The notes under the pieces are model-generated. The model ran no database searches, had not been told where the DNA came from, and worked only from the letters and a program-made list of their open reading frames with translations. The translations under genes and the position numbers were made by a program. 64,000 nucleotides of DNA from Sinomonas sp. ASV322. GTDB taxonomy: Bacteria; Actinomycetota; Actinomycetes; Actinomycetales; Micrococcaceae. The stretch spans positions 340,288 to 404,287 of the forward strand of contig NZ_JAVFJJ010000004.1 of assembly GCF_030908245.1 (NCBI RefSeq), written 5' to 3'. Below are positions 53,562 to 63,187 of this stretch, in pieces; positions within the stretch are counted from its first letter, which is position 1; each line of letters opens with the position of its first letter.

Positions 53562-54578
53562 GTGGTGGCCATGGCTGAATCGGCATCCTCTGCGCGCCTT
53601 CCTGGGGTCCGGGAGGTCGCGGCGGCAGCAGGTGTCTCGCGGCAGACGGTCTCGCGGGTGCTGAACGACTCGCCGAGCATCCGACCCGAGACCCGCGAGC
53701 GGGTATTGGCGGCGATGGCTGAGCTTGAGTTCCGCCCGAACCGGGCCGCGCGCATGCTCACGACGGCGCGTTCGAGGACCATCGGGGTCCTCGCGTCGTC
53801 GGCGTCGGCGCTGTATGGGCCGGCCTCGAGCTTGGACGCGGTGGAGAACGCCGCGCGGGATTCCGGCTACTTTGTGACCGTCGCGCATGCGTTCACCGCC
53901 GAGAAGGAGGAGATTCTCGCAGCCCTCGACCACCTCATGGACCAATCCGTCGACGGGATTGTGGTGATCGCGCCGCAGCAGCGTGTGCAGGATGCCATGT
54001 TGTCGGTGCACTTCGCCGTGCCCGCTGTCGAGCTGCACGGCGCCGGCACGGGCGAGGAGGCTGGCCTCGTCGTGGACCAGGTTGAGGGGGCGCGGCTCGC
54101 GGTCCGGCACCTTATGGGCCGGGGCCACGCTCGGATCCTGCACGTGTGCGGGCCGCTGGATTGGGCCGAGGCGCGGGCCCGTCGCGCGGGGTTCCTCCTC
54201 GAGTGCGAGGTCGCCGGAGCCGGGGCGATCGTCTCGCGCGCGGGCGACTGGACGGCGGCCTCGGGCGCCGAGATCGCTGCCGAGTTCCTCGCAGACCGGA
54301 CTATTACGGCGGTCTTCTCCTCGAATGACCAGATGGCGTTGGGGGTGCTGCACGCCGCACGACGCGCGGGCCGCAGCGTTCCGGGGGACCTCGCCGTCGT
54401 CGGCTTTGATGACATTCCCGAGGCCGCGTTCTTCGCGCCGCCGCTGACGACGGTGCGGCAGGACTTCGCCGAGCTCGGCCGCCGCACCGTCGCCCGCCTC
54501 GTGGCAATGGTCGAGGGTCGCGAGCTCGCGTTCGCCGAGCCGGTTCCGCCGGCGCTGATCGTGCGCGAGTCCGCCTGA
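53562..54578 (+). CDS. LacI-family regulator 2
   Basis: 338 residues from GTG 53562 (GGGAGGGGG 7 nt upstream); ATG 53571 would give 335. HTH LPGVREVAAAAGVSRQTVSRVLND, then the effector domain ending PPALIVRESA. Divergent from LacI 1 across 72 bp and 5 bp before the araB promoter, so it is the likely AraR-type repressor of araBDA-galM. Confidence 0.92.
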   Translation: MVAMAESASSARLPGVREVAAAAGVSRQTVSRVLNDSPSIRPETRERVLAAMAELEFRPNRAARMLTTARSRTIGVLASSASALYGPASSLDAVENAARDSGYFVTVAHAFTAEKEEILAALDHLMDQSVDGIVVIAPQQRVQDAMLSVHFAVPAVELHGAGTGEEAGLVVDQVEGARLAVRHLMGRGHARILHVCGPLDWAEARARRAGFLLECEVAGAGAIVSRAGDWTAASGAEIAAEFLADRTITAVFSSNDQMALGVLHAARRAGRSVPGDLAVVGFDDIPEAAFFAPPLTTVRQDFAELGRRTVARLVAMVEGRELAFAEPVPPALIVRESA

Positions 54579-54581
54579 CCC

Positions 54582-54638
54582 TTGCCACCTGTGATGGTTG
54601 CGGCATACATTGGGGCAACGATGTGACCGGTCACATCG
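54582..54638 (+). promoter_or_regulatory. araB promoter and operator
   Basis: TTGCCA (54582-54587), an 18-bp spacer and TACATT (54606-54611), then the perfect 20-bp palindrome CGATGTGACCGGTCACATCG (54619-54638) at the expected start site. It is clearly different from the importer operator, so two repressors with different sites are implied. Confidence 0.88.
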
Positions 54639-54663
54639 AGCCAACCACGTGAGGAACATCGAC

Positions 54664-56316
54664 ATGACGCCAGAGCCGGCGCCCGCCCGCAGCGCGATCC
54701 TGGAAGCCCGCACAGCGCTGGGTATCGAGTTGGGGTCGACGCGCATCAAGGCGTGCCTCGTCGACGTCGACGATCCCTCCCTCGTGCTGGCAGTGGGCAG
54801 CCACGAGTGGGAGAACGAGTTCGGCGAGGGGGTCTGGACGTATTCGCTGGAGTCGGTCTGGTCCGGCCTGCAAGCTGCCTACGCGGGCCTTGTCAGGGAC
54901 GCCGAGCGCCGCCACGGGGTGCGCCCGGAGGCCTTCGGCGCGATCGGGGTCTCGGCCATGATGCATGGCTATCTCGCGTTCGATGCCGACGGCGGGCTGC
55001 TCGTCCCGTTCCGCACGTGGCGGAACACCAGCACCGGGCCGGCCGCCTCCGAGCTCACCGGGCTGTTCGGGGTGAATATCCCGTTGCGCTGGTCGATCGC
55101 GCATCTGCACCAGTCTGTGATCGACGCCGAGCCGCACGTGGCCCGCGTCCGCTTCTGCACGACGCTGGCCGGCTACGTCCACTGGCGCCTCACGGGCCGG
55201 AAGGTCCTGGGCGTCGGGGACGCCTCGGGAATGTTCCCGATCGATCCGGACACCAAGTCCTACGACGCCGAGCTGGTCGCCCGTTACGACGAGGTGAGCG
55301 CTGGGCGGGTGCCCAAGCTGCTGGACCTGCTCCCCGAGGTGCTCGGCGCGGGACAGCCGGCTGGCGAGCTCACCCCCGAGGGCGCGCTCCTGCTGGACCC
55401 GACGGGCGCGCTCCGCTCGGGTGTCTCGCTGTGCCCGCCGGAGGGCGACGCCGGAACCGGCATGGTCGCGACCAACTCGGTCGCGCCCCGCACGGGAAAC
55501 GTCTCCGCCGGAACGAGCATCTTCGCGATGGTCGTGCTCGAGCGCCCGCTCGCCGCCGTCCACCACGAGCTGGACGTGGTCACGACCCCGGCGGGGGATC
55601 CGGTGGCCATGGTTCACTGCAACAACGGCGCGAGCGAGCTCGCGGCCTGGGCCGGGCTCTTCCACCGCTTCGCGGCCATCGCCGGCTCGCCCGTGGACGC
55701 CGATGCGGTCTACACCTTGCTGTTCTCCGAGGCGCTCGACGGCGAGCCCGACGCCGGAGGACTCCTTGCCTACAACTACCTGGCCGGCGAGCCGATCACG
55801 GGCCTCGAGCGCGGCCGCCCCCTCGTGGTGAGGACGCCGGACAGCCGCCTGACCCTGGCCAACTTCGTCCGTGCACAGCTCTACGGCGTCGTCGGAACCC
55901 TCGCCCTGGGGATGCGGGTGCTCGCGGACGAGGGGGTCGGCCTTGACCGGATGTACGCGCACGGGGGCCTGTTCCGCACCGCCGGGGTCGCGCAGCGGCT
56001 CCTCGCCGGCGCGCTGGACGCGCCCGTGTCGGTTGCCGAGACCGCCTCGGAGGGTGGCGCGTGGGGGATCGCGGTGCTCGCCGCCTACCTCACGGCCGCC
56101 CAGGCAGCAGGCGGCGGGGGCTCCGGCCTTGGCGCCTGGCTGTCCCGGCGCGTGTTCGGCGCCTTTGCCGTCGAGACGGCAGACCCGAACGACGACGACG
56201 TCGCGGGCTTCGCGTCGTACCTCGAGCAGTACCGTGCGGGCCTGGCGGTCGAGCGGGCCGCCGCCGAGGCCATCGACCTGAAACGCGCAGTTGCCCTGAA
56301 GGGAGCCACGTCATGA
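54664..56316 (+). CDS. araB: FGGY-family kinase, L-ribulokinase
   Basis: Phosphorylates L-ribulose at O5. It is 550 residues with the FGGY start GIELGSTRIKACLVD, the GNVSAGTSIFAMVV ATP-site block and the GGLFRTAGVAQRLLAGALDAPV signature. It is the actinobacterial FGGY type found next to araD and araA rather than the long E. coli AraB type; the context makes ribulokinase the best call. GTGAGGAA lies 9 nt before the ATG. araD overlaps its stop. Confidence 0.9.
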   Translation: MTPEPAPARSAILEARTALGIELGSTRIKACLVDVDDPSLVLAVGSHEWENEFGEGVWTYSLESVWSGLQAAYAGLVRDAERRHGVRPEAFGAIGVSAMMHGYLAFDADGGLLVPFRTWRNTSTGPAASELTGLFGVNIPLRWSIAHLHQSVIDAEPHVARVRFCTTLAGYVHWRLTGRKVLGVGDASGMFPIDPDTKSYDAELVARYDEVSAGRVPKLLDLLPEVLGAGQPAGELTPEGALLLDPTGALRSGVSLCPPEGDAGTGMVATNSVAPRTGNVSAGTSIFAMVVLERPLAAVHHELDVVTTPAGDPVAMVHCNNGASELAAWAGLFHRFAAIAGSPVDADAVYTLLFSEALDGEPDAGGLLAYNYLAGEPITGLERGRPLVVRTPDSRLTLANFVRAQLYGVVGTLALGMRVLADEGVGLDRMYAHGGLFRTAGVAQRLLAGALDAPVSVAETASEGGAWGIAVLAAYLTAAQAAGGGGSGLGAWLSRRVFGAFAVETADPNDDDVAGFASYLEQYRAGLAVERAAAEAIDLKRAVALKGATS

Positions 56317-57035
56317 CCAGGACCACGCTCGAGGCCGAGATCGCGAGGCTGCGCGAGGAGGTCTGCGCGCTGCACGCGGAGCTGACCCGATACGAGCTCG
56401 TCGTCTGGACGGCCGGGAACGTTTCGGCCCGCGTCCCCGGGCACGACCTCATGGTCATCAAGCCCTCCGGGGTCTCGTACCAGGACCTCGCCCCCGAGCT
56501 CATGGTCGTGACGGACCTTCATGGCGTCCCCGTGGATTCGCTCCCTGGGGATCCTATCTCGGGCGAAAACAGAGGGGAGTGGGGCAACCCGGGGCTCTCG
56601 CCGTCGTCGGACACTGCCGCGCACGCCTACGTGTACCGGCACATGCCAGAGGTCGGGGGAGTCGTGCACACCCACTCGACGTACGCGACCGCGTGGGCCG
56701 CGCGGGGCGAGCCGATCCCGTGCGTGCTGACCATGATGGGCGACGAGTTCGGCGGGGAGATCCCGATCGGGCCTTTCGCGCTCATCGGCGACGACTCGAT
56801 CGGGCGCGGCATCGTCGAGACGCTGCGGAACTCGGCGTCCCCCGCGGTGCTCATGCAGAGCCACGGCCCGTTCACGATCGGCCCGACGCCGCGGGACGCC
56901 GTCAAGGCAGCCGCGATGTGCGAGGAAGTAGCACGCACGGTCCACATCGCCCGCCAGCTCGGCGAGCCCCTGCCCATCGCGCCCGAGCATATCGCCTCGC
57001 TCCACGACCGCTACCAGAACGTCTACGGCCGCTGA
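56313..57035 (+). CDS. araD: L-ribulose-5-phosphate 4-epimerase
   Basis: Converts L-ribulose 5-phosphate to D-xylulose 5-phosphate. It is 240 residues of the class II aldolase fold. The metal ligands His119 and His121 ([12 protein letters not shown]) and His184 (QSHGPF) are present. The loop before SSDTAAH carries about 15 extra residues ([20 protein letters not shown]) with lower GC than its surroundings. Four-bp overlap with araB (ATGA). Confidence 0.92.
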   Translation: MTRTTLEAEIARLREEVCALHAELTRYELVVWTAGNVSARVPGHDLMVIKPSGVSYQDLAPELMVVTDLHGVPVDSLPGDPISGENRGEWGNPGLSPSSDTAAHAYVYRHMPEVGGVVHTHSTYATAWAARGEPIPCVLTMMGDEFGGEIPIGPFALIGDDSIGRGIVETLRNSASPAVLMQSHGPFTIGPTPRDAVKAAAMCEEVARTVHIARQLGEPLPIAPEHIASLHDRYQNVYGR

Positions 57036-57069
57036 AGCGCCTTTCCGACTTTCCACTCAGGAGACCCCC

Positions 57070-58617
57070 ATGACCGCAGAACTCACCCGCACCCAGCCCA
57101 CCCGCCCCGGTGCTCCCTCGCTCGGCGCCTACGAGGTCTGGTTCCTCACCGGAAGCCAGCACCTCTACGGGCCCGAGACCCTCGCCCAGGTCGCCGAGCA
57201 GTCCCGCCGCATCGCCGAGGAGCTCACCGCCGCCGAGGGCTTCCCGGTGCGCCTCGTGTGGAAGCCCGTGCTGACCGACCCGGACGCGATCCGCCGGATG
57301 GCGCTCGAGGCCAACGCCGACGATCGCGTGATCGGGCTCGTCGCCTGGATGCACACGTTCTCGCCGGCGAAGATGTGGATCGCGGGCCTGTCCGCCCTGG
57401 ACAAGCCGCTCCTGCACTTCCACACCCAGGCCAACGTCGAGCTGCCGTGGGGGGAGATCGACTTCGACTTCATGAACCTCAACCAGGCCGCGCACGGCGA
57501 CCGCGAGTTCGGCTACATCCAGTCCCGCCTCGGCGTGCCGCGGAAGACCGTCGTCGGCCACGTCTCCGACCCCCGGGTGACCGATCGCATCGGCACCTGG
57601 GCCCGGGCCGCCGCCGGCTGGGCCGCGACCCGCACCCTCAAGCTCGCCAGGTTCGGGGACAACATGCGCTACGTCGCGGTCACCGAGGGGGACAAGACCG
57701 AGGCCGAGCTGCGCCTCGGCGTCCAGGTCAATACGTGGAGCGTCAACGAGCTCGCCGCAGCGGTCGACGCCGCGGACCCGGCCGACGTCGATGCCCTCAC
57801 CGCCGAATATGAGGACATCTACGACGTCGCGCCCGAGCTGCGCCGCGGCGGTGACCGTCACCAATCGCTGCGAGACGGCGCCGCGATCGAGCTCGGCCTG
57901 CGCTCGTTCCTCGAGGCCGGCGGGTTCGGGGCCTTCACGACGAGCTTCGAGGACCTCGGCTCGCTCAAGCAGCTCCCGGGCCTGGCCGTGCAGCGGCTCA
58001 TGGCCGAGGGCTACGGCTTCGGCGCCGAGGGCGACTGGAAGACCGCCATCCTCGTCCGCGCGGCCAGCGTCATGGGCGCTGGGCTTCCGGGCGGTGCGTC
58101 CCTCATGGAGGACTACACCTACGACCTCACCCCCGGCGACGAGCGGATCCTCGGAGCCCACATGCTCGAGGTCAGCCCCTCGCTCACGACCGCGCGCCCG
58201 TCCCTCGAGGTCCACCCGCTCGGCATCGGCGGCAAGGACGACCCCGTCCGGCTCGTCTTCACCGCCGACCCAGGCCCCGCCGTCGTCGTCGCCCTCTCCG
58301 ATCTGCGCGACCGCTTCCGGCTCGTCGCCAACGCGGTCGAGGTCGTCGAGCCGACTGCGCCGCTGCCCAAGCTCCCCGTGGGCCGCGCCGTGTGGAAGCC
58401 CGCCCCAGACTTCCACACCTCCGCGACGGCGTGGCTCGAGGCCGGCGCCGCCCACCACACCGTGATGAGCACCGCCCTCGGCATCGAGGCCTTCGAGGAC
58501 TACGCCCGCATGGCTCGCACCGAACTCCTCGTCATCGACCAGGACACCACCGCGCGCGGCTTCGCCCGTGAGCTCGAGTGGAACGCCGCCTACTACCGTC
58601 TCGCGCGGGGCCTCTGA
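57070..58617 (+). CDS. araA: L-arabinose isomerase
   Basis: Isomerises L-arabinose to L-ribulose; needs Mn2+. It is 515 residues, slightly longer than the usual 500. Family blocks [25 protein letters not shown] and [13 protein letters not shown] are present, with the catalytic Glu in GAEGDWKTA and EDYTY. AGGAG lies before the ATG. 34 bp after araD, in one operon. Confidence 0.96.
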   Translation: MTAELTRTQPTRPGAPSLGAYEVWFLTGSQHLYGPETLAQVAEQSRRIAEELTAAEGFPVRLVWKPVLTDPDAIRRMALEANADDRVIGLVAWMHTFSPAKMWIAGLSALDKPLLHFHTQANVELPWGEIDFDFMNLNQAAHGDREFGYIQSRLGVPRKTVVGHVSDPRVTDRIGTWARAAAGWAATRTLKLARFGDNMRYVAVTEGDKTEAELRLGVQVNTWSVNELAAAVDAADPADVDALTAEYEDIYDVAPELRRGGDRHQSLRDGAAIELGLRSFLEAGGFGAFTTSFEDLGSLKQLPGLAVQRLMAEGYGFGAEGDWKTAILVRAASVMGAGLPGGASLMEDYTYDLTPGDERILGAHMLEVSPSLTTARPSLEVHPLGIGGKDDPVRLVFTADPGPAVVVALSDLRDRFRLVANAVEVVEPTAPLPKLPVGRAVWKPAPDFHTSATAWLEAGAAHHTVMSTALGIEAFEDYARMARTELLVIDQDTTARGFARELEWNAAYYRLARGL

Positions 58618-58620
58618 GCG

Positions 58621-59625
58621 ATGGCGCCAACGACAGCCATGGATGCAAGCTACGCGTCCCTCCCGTCCGATTCGGCAGGTTTGGCCCGCGCCACGGCCGC
58701 AGGACTGCATCAGCTGCACGCCGGAGACTACGCCGCGGTCGTCACGACACAGGGAGCCGCACTGAGGAGCCTGACCTACCAGGGCCGCGACCTTGTTGTC
58801 CCCTCCCCAGCAGGGCAGCCGATCCCGGACTACCGAGGAGTGATTGCCGCGCCCTGGCCAAACCGCGTCGCTGACGGTCTCTACAGTTTCGACGGCGAGA
58901 AACTCCGTCTCGGCGTCAACGAACCCGAACGCGGTTGCGCTCTGCACGGATTGGTGTTCGACCGCGAATGGTCCTTCTCCGCCGCTGGGAAGAACTCTGT
59001 GACCCTCTCGCTCGAACTCGATCCAAGCAGAGGCTACCCATTTGCCCTCCACCTCGAGGCTTCATACATCCTCGATGCTGACTGCGGCCTGCAATGGGAG
59101 GTGCGCGCGCGGAATACGGGGAACCGTGCAGCCCCCTACGGAGTCTGCCCGCACCCCTATCTCGTCGCGGGCGAGGCGCCGCTGGACGACTGGGAGCTCG
59201 AGGTCCCCGCGAGCCGGTTCCTGGAGGTCACCCCGGACAGGCTCCTGCCGGTCCGGGAGCGGCATGTCGGGGGCGACTCCTTCGACTTCCGCTCCGCCCG
59301 CCCGATTGGACGGCTCGAAATCGACCACGCGTTCACCGGCCTCGGCTTCGACACGGACGGCACTGCCCGGGTCACGATCAGAGACCGGGCAAACGGCTCC
59401 GGGGTGGTGATGACGTGGGACGCTGCGTGCTGCTGGTTGCAGATTCACACCGCCGACAAGGCGGCCCCGGCCCCCAGCCGGGTCGGCCTGGCCGTCGAGC
59501 CCATGACCTGCCCGCCCGACGCCTTCAACAGCGGGACCGATCTCATCGTCTTGGCGCCAGGAGAAGAGCACACCGCTCGATGGCGGATCAACGCCCTGGC
59601 TGGGGCCCCGGATCCCACGTATTAG
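58621..59625 (+). CDS. Aldose 1-epimerase family protein (GalM-like)
   Basis: Mutarotase-like enzyme of 334 residues. Likely catalytic residues are His178 (CPHPYL) and Glu293 (AVEPMTCPPDAFN). It probably speeds interconversion of arabinose anomers for AraA. It starts 3 bp after araA and ends convergently with, and overlapping by 4 bp, LacI regulator 3. Confidence 0.88.
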   Translation: MAPTTAMDASYASLPSDSAGLARATAAGLHQLHAGDYAAVVTTQGAALRSLTYQGRDLVVPSPAGQPIPDYRGVIAAPWPNRVADGLYSFDGEKLRLGVNEPERGCALHGLVFDREWSFSAAGKNSVTLSLELDPSRGYPFALHLEASYILDADCGLQWEVRARNTGNRAAPYGVCPHPYLVAGEAPLDDWELEVPASRFLEVTPDRLLPVRERHVGGDSFDFRSARPIGRLEIDHAFTGLGFDTDGTARVTIRDRANGSGVVMTWDAACCWLQIHTADKAAPAPSRVGLAVEPMTCPPDAFNSGTDLIVLAPGEEHTARWRINALAGAPDPTY

Positions 59626-60668
59626 CTTGCGTGGGTCGGGGCTTCAGCTGTTGACTCCCTGAAGATCAGCCGCATCGGGGTGAACTCGTATCCCTGGGGG
59701 CCACTAGGCTCATTTCGTATGCGGGAGATCAATTCCCTCATGCTGTTCCGCCCGGAGGCTTCGAGGTCCATGCTCACCGTGGAGAGCGAGGGGATGAAGT
59801 ATTTGCCTTCCTCCAGGTTGTCCCATCCGAATACGCTAATGTCTTCGGGCACACTCTTGCCGCGTTCGTGCAAAGCGCGTATGACCCCTAAGGCCATGTG
59901 GTCGTTCGCAGCGAATACAGCGGTGACGGGTCCGTCAGCGAGGGGGATTTCGAGTCCGGCCCGGTAGCCGGAGAGCATGGACCAGTCGCCAATTGCGGAG
60001 CCGGCCGAATGGAGACCGAGCCGGGCGATAGTCGTCTCGTAGGTCTTGGTTCTGTTTACCGCTGATGTCCAGAGCTCTGGACCTGCCACGTGGTAGAAGG
60101 AGCGATGGCCGAGGGAGGCCAGATGCTCGATCATCTCTGCGGCTGGGGTCGCGTCCGCAAGGGAACCGCGCGCGTGCATCTTCTCGTCGTAGCTGCCGGC
60201 GACGACGAGTGGGATGTCGGGGTGCTTCGAGATGATCTCCTCTTCCAAGGGACCGAGGGGGATCAGTGAGTAGATGCCGGCCAGCCGCTCGGCAGACACG
60301 AGAGTGACAAGGCGGTCCCAAGACTTGGAGGTGCTTATGCCGATGTGGACAACGTCAGCCACATATCCTGTTTCATCGGCTGTGCTGACCGCGCTTTTGA
60401 GTATTCGCGATGCAGCAAAATGAAGGTCCTCGGGGGCCACGACGATGATTCGATAGGACTGCTTGCTCCGCAGTGCGCGGGCTGCAAGGTTGGGTGTGTA
60501 GTCGAGACGTGCCATAGCGTCTTCGACTTTGGCTACGGTCTGCGGCTTCAGGCCCCCGTTCCCCTTGAGATATCGAGAGACGGTCTGGTGGGATACACCG
60601 GCGAGCCGCGCTACTTGATAGATCGTGGATGGCCTGGGCGCCCGTGCGGGAATGGGGCTGCTACTCAA
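59622..60668 (-). CDS. LacI-family regulator 3
   Basis: 348 residues from TTG 60668, which has GGAGGG 8 nt upstream; an ATG at 60806 would add 46 unlikely residues. A Ser/Pro/Arg lead (SSSPIPARAPRPS) precedes the HTH TIYQVARLAGVSHQTVSRYLKG. A possible promoter TTGGGT - 18 bp - GATACT lies about 90 bp upstream. It ends in convergent overlap with the GalM gene. It follows the oxidoreductase operon, which it probably controls. Confidence 0.88.
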   Translation of the reverse strand: MSSSPIPARAPRPSTIYQVARLAGVSHQTVSRYLKGNGGLKPQTVAKVEDAMARLDYTPNLAARALRSKQSYRIIVVAPEDLHFAASRILKSAVSTADETGYVADVVHIGISTSKSWDRLVTLVSAERLAGIYSLIPLGPLEEEIISKHPDIPLVVAGSYDEKMHARGSLADATPAAEMIEHLASLGHRSFYHVAGPELWTSAVNRTKTYETTIARLGLHSAGSAIGDWSMLSGYRAGLEIPLADGPVTAVFAANDHMALGVIRALHERGKSVPEDISVFGWDNLEEGKYFIPSLSTVSMDLEASGRNSMRELISRIRNEPSGPQGYEFTPMRLIFRESTAEAPTHAS

Positions 60669-60769
60669 CTTGCTGGCCCTCCGTGGCCTCTTTCGGCAAT
60701 TGACTCGCTGGCTATGTGCTGCTCGCGAAGTGGACTCTGAAACAGTATCGTCCCTTGCCTTCTCCTGAC

Positions 60770-60811
60770 CCAACCATGCTGCGCCCGCGATTCCCGGGCG
60801 CGGCATGGTTG
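60770..60811. terminator. Hairpin between the oxidoreductase operon and LacI 3
   Basis: CCAACCATGC-T-GCGCCCG with a CCGGGCGC-G-GCATGGTTGG partner, about 17 paired bases with one bulge. No T run. Likely terminator of the minus-strand operon. Confidence 0.6.
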
Positions 60812-60835
60812 GCCGACTGCACCGACATCAGTCGG

Positions 60836-61924
60836 TCATCGAATCGCGGGACTCACGTCGCGCGCGGCAAGCTGAGCCTTGACGCTGAGTTCGGCCGCCT
60901 TGAGCGCGTGCTCTTGAATCATGGCGGTCTCGGTGCGGTCCAGGCAGTCGCGGATGAGAGCCCCGAAGAACGGGTAGCCCACTCGGCCCGTCGCCTCGAT
61001 ATGCTGCTCGCCGTCGTCGTTCACCAGGAAGACATGGCCGCCTCCCTCGCCGGTCGCAATGTTCACGTACTTTCGCAATTCGATGTAGCCCTCGGTGCCG
61101 AGAATGATCGTGCGTCCGTCGCCCCAGGTGCTCAGTCCCGATGGCGTGAACCAGTCAACACGGACGAAACCCGTTGCGCCGTTGTCCATCACGATGTGGG
61201 CGTCGCCGAAGTCCTCGAACATGGGGTGGTCTCGGTGGGCGTGGTTGGCGACGGAGGCGCTGACCACTTCAGCGTTCCGGGCACCCGCGAAGTAGAGCAT
61301 TTGCTCGAAGTTGTGGCTGCCAATATCGCAGAGGATTCCGCCGAACTTGTCCCGCTCGAAGAACCAGTTGGGACGTGTCTCCAGATCGCCAATGCGGTGG
61401 GGGCCAAGGCAAGTGACTTGGAGGACCTTGCCGATCGCGCCTTGCTCAATCAACTGGCCGGCGAGCACGGCGGCCTCCACATGGATGCGCTCTGAGTAGT
61501 ACACGGCGTACTTGAGCCCAGTGCGAGCGGTCGCCTCCCTGACGGCATCCAACTGCTCGAGCGTTGTCAGAGGTGCCTTGTCCGTGAAGTAGTCCTTGCC
61601 GGCAGCGATGACCCGCAGTCCGAGGTCTGCACGCTCCGACGGCACCGCCGCACCGGCAACCAACCGAACGTCGGGGTCGGCGAGGATCTCTGCGTCGCTG
61701 CTGGCAACCTGAGCCTGGGGGAACCGCGTTCGGAACGCTTCGACCTTAGCCGGATCGCGGTCATAGACCCACTTGAGGGTGGCGCCGGCCCCGATCAGCC
61801 CCTCGCTCATTGCGTAGATATGGCCATGGTCGAGATACGCGGCGGCGAACACAAATTCGCCGGGGCCGACAACGGGCTGCGGCATAGGAACGGGGGCGTA
61901 GGTGGCGCCTTCCGATGCGGGCAT
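60836..61924 (-). CDS. Gfo/Idh/MocA-family oxidoreductase 1
   Basis: 362 residues from ATG 61924 with GAAAGGA upstream. Rossmann part about 20-150 (FVFAAAYLDHGHIYAMSEGLI; the EKP-like DKAPLTT), then the alpha/beta domain (GILCDIGSHNFEQMLYF). It differs from classic members by lacking the usual GxGxxG at the extreme N-terminus; a degenerate GEFVFAAAYLDHGH is in its place. Substrate probably a sugar or inositol-like acid; 19 bp after oxidoreductase 2. Confidence 0.85.
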   Translation of the reverse strand: MPASEGATYAPVPMPQPVVGPGEFVFAAAYLDHGHIYAMSEGLIGAGATLKWVYDRDPAKVEAFRTRFPQAQVASSDAEILADPDVRLVAGAAVPSERADLGLRVIAAGKDYFTDKAPLTTLEQLDAVREATARTGLKYAVYYSERIHVEAAVLAGQLIEQGAIGKVLQVTCLGPHRIGDLETRPNWFFERDKFGGILCDIGSHNFEQMLYFAGARNAEVVSASVANHAHRDHPMFEDFGDAHIVMDNGATGFVRVDWFTPSGLSTWGDGRTIILGTEGYIELRKYVNIATGEGGGHVFLVNDDGEQHIEATGRVGYPFFGALIRDCLDRTETAMIQEHALKAAELSVKAQLAARDVSPAIR

Positions 61925-61943
61925 CAGGTGTCCTTTCAAAGGG

Positions 61944-63113
61944 TCAGTCGTTGGAAATGCTCGTTGAGGCGCCCACGATGATGTCGCCGGACTGCTCGGT
62001 GATGGATGTCCGTTTCTCATAGAAGTGCGGGGCTCGGTGGGGGAGCATTCCGGATCGGTAGTAAGGGTCATCTGGGGTGAGCGGCAGATCGACGACCTCG
62101 CGCTCGATGCCGGCCTTGTAGATGGCTGTTACGAGTTCGACGGCGTTGCGGCCGTCGTCGCCGTCGATCGTCGGTTCGCGCTGGTCGCGGATCGCTGCGA
62201 TGACGTCGCCGATCTGGCCGGCGTGCCCTTGATGGGGCAGCGGAACGTGTGCTTCGGCGAGGGCGTTCAGCTCACTTACCAGTGCAGTGTTGCCCCCGGC
62301 AACCGGGAAGCCGTTGGGTCGAGAAAGTTCTGCCGCCACGCGCCATGGTTGCGAGATCTTGGCGAACTCACCCTGGATGACGATCTCCTGTTCCTCGCCG
62401 TGATGCACGACCGAGCTTGTGAGCTGGGCGAGTCCGCGGCCGTAGCGCAGGACGGCAACCGAGAGGTCTTCGACCTCGGCGTTCTCGTGTTGGGCGTTGG
62501 CGAGCATGGCCGTTACCTGCGACGGCCGCCCCATGAGCCAGAGTGTGAGGTCGATGTGGTGGATCGCGTGGTTGAGTGTGCAGCCGCCACCTTCTGACTC
62601 CCATGTGCCGCGCCACCACAGGTCGTAGTAGGTCAGCCCCCGCCACCATGCCGAGTCAACTCGGAGATGCGAGACCGAGCCGATCAAGCCTGAGTCGACA
62701 GCCTCCTTGAGGGTGGCCATGTCATCGCGGAATCGGTTCTGAGCGACCACAGAGAGGACCTTGCCCGATTCGCGGTGAGCGGCAATCATGGCATCGCATT
62801 CTTCCAGCGAGGGAGCCATGGGCTTTTCGACGATCACGTTTACCCCGCCGCGCAGGAAGGCGACGGTGAGGGAGGCATGGCTGGAAGGCGGCGTGGTGAT
62901 GCTCACCAGGTCCAGCCGTTCGTCCGCGAGCATTTGGTGTGGGTCTTCGTATGCCTTGGCGCCTCGCGTCTTGTGCAATTTCAGCTTGGAGGCGGCCTTC
63001 CCGGGCACGATATCCGCCATGGCGACGATCTCGCACTCTTCGGGAAAGGCCAGATAGGCCTGGATGTGGGCGTCGGAGATCCCTCCGGCGCCGATGATTC
63101 CTACTCTGAGCAT
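61944..63113 (-). CDS. Gfo/Idh/MocA-family oxidoreductase 2
   Basis: 389 residues. N-terminal NAD(P) motif VGIIGAGGISDAH, the EKPMAPS motif, and the GGGCTLNHAIHHIDL motif near the middle. AGAGGAA precedes the ATG. The partner oxidoreductase, the dehydratase upstream and the LacI gene downstream suggest a small sugar-acid pathway. Confidence 0.9.
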   Translation of the reverse strand: MLRVGIIGAGGISDAHIQAYLAFPEECEIVAMADIVPGKAASKLKLHKTRGAKAYEDPHQMLADERLDLVSITTPPSSHASLTVAFLRGGVNVIVEKPMAPSLEECDAMIAAHRESGKVLSVVAQNRFRDDMATLKEAVDSGLIGSVSHLRVDSAWWRGLTYYDLWWRGTWESEGGGCTLNHAIHHIDLTLWLMGRPSQVTAMLANAQHENAEVEDLSVAVLRYGRGLAQLTSSVVHHGEEQEIVIQGEFAKISQPWRVAAELSRPNGFPVAGGNTALVSELNALAEAHVPLPHQGHAGQIGDVIAAIRDQREPTIDGDDGRNAVELVTAIYKAGIEREVVDLPLTPDDPYYRSGMLPHRAPHFYEKRTSITEQSGDIIVGASTSISND

Positions 63114-63157
63114 CTGCTGTTCCTCTGCATTGGTTGGTTGGTGCGTGCGTCGCTCAG

Positions 63158-63187
63158 GTCACCAGTCGTGGCCGTCACCAGTCGTGG
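63158..63187 (+). repeat. Tandem duplication at the end of the dehydratase gene
   Basis: GTCACCAGTCGTGG occurs at 63158-63171 and 63174-63187 (16-bp period). It duplicates the last codons and stop of the frameshifted gene. Confidence 0.85.
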
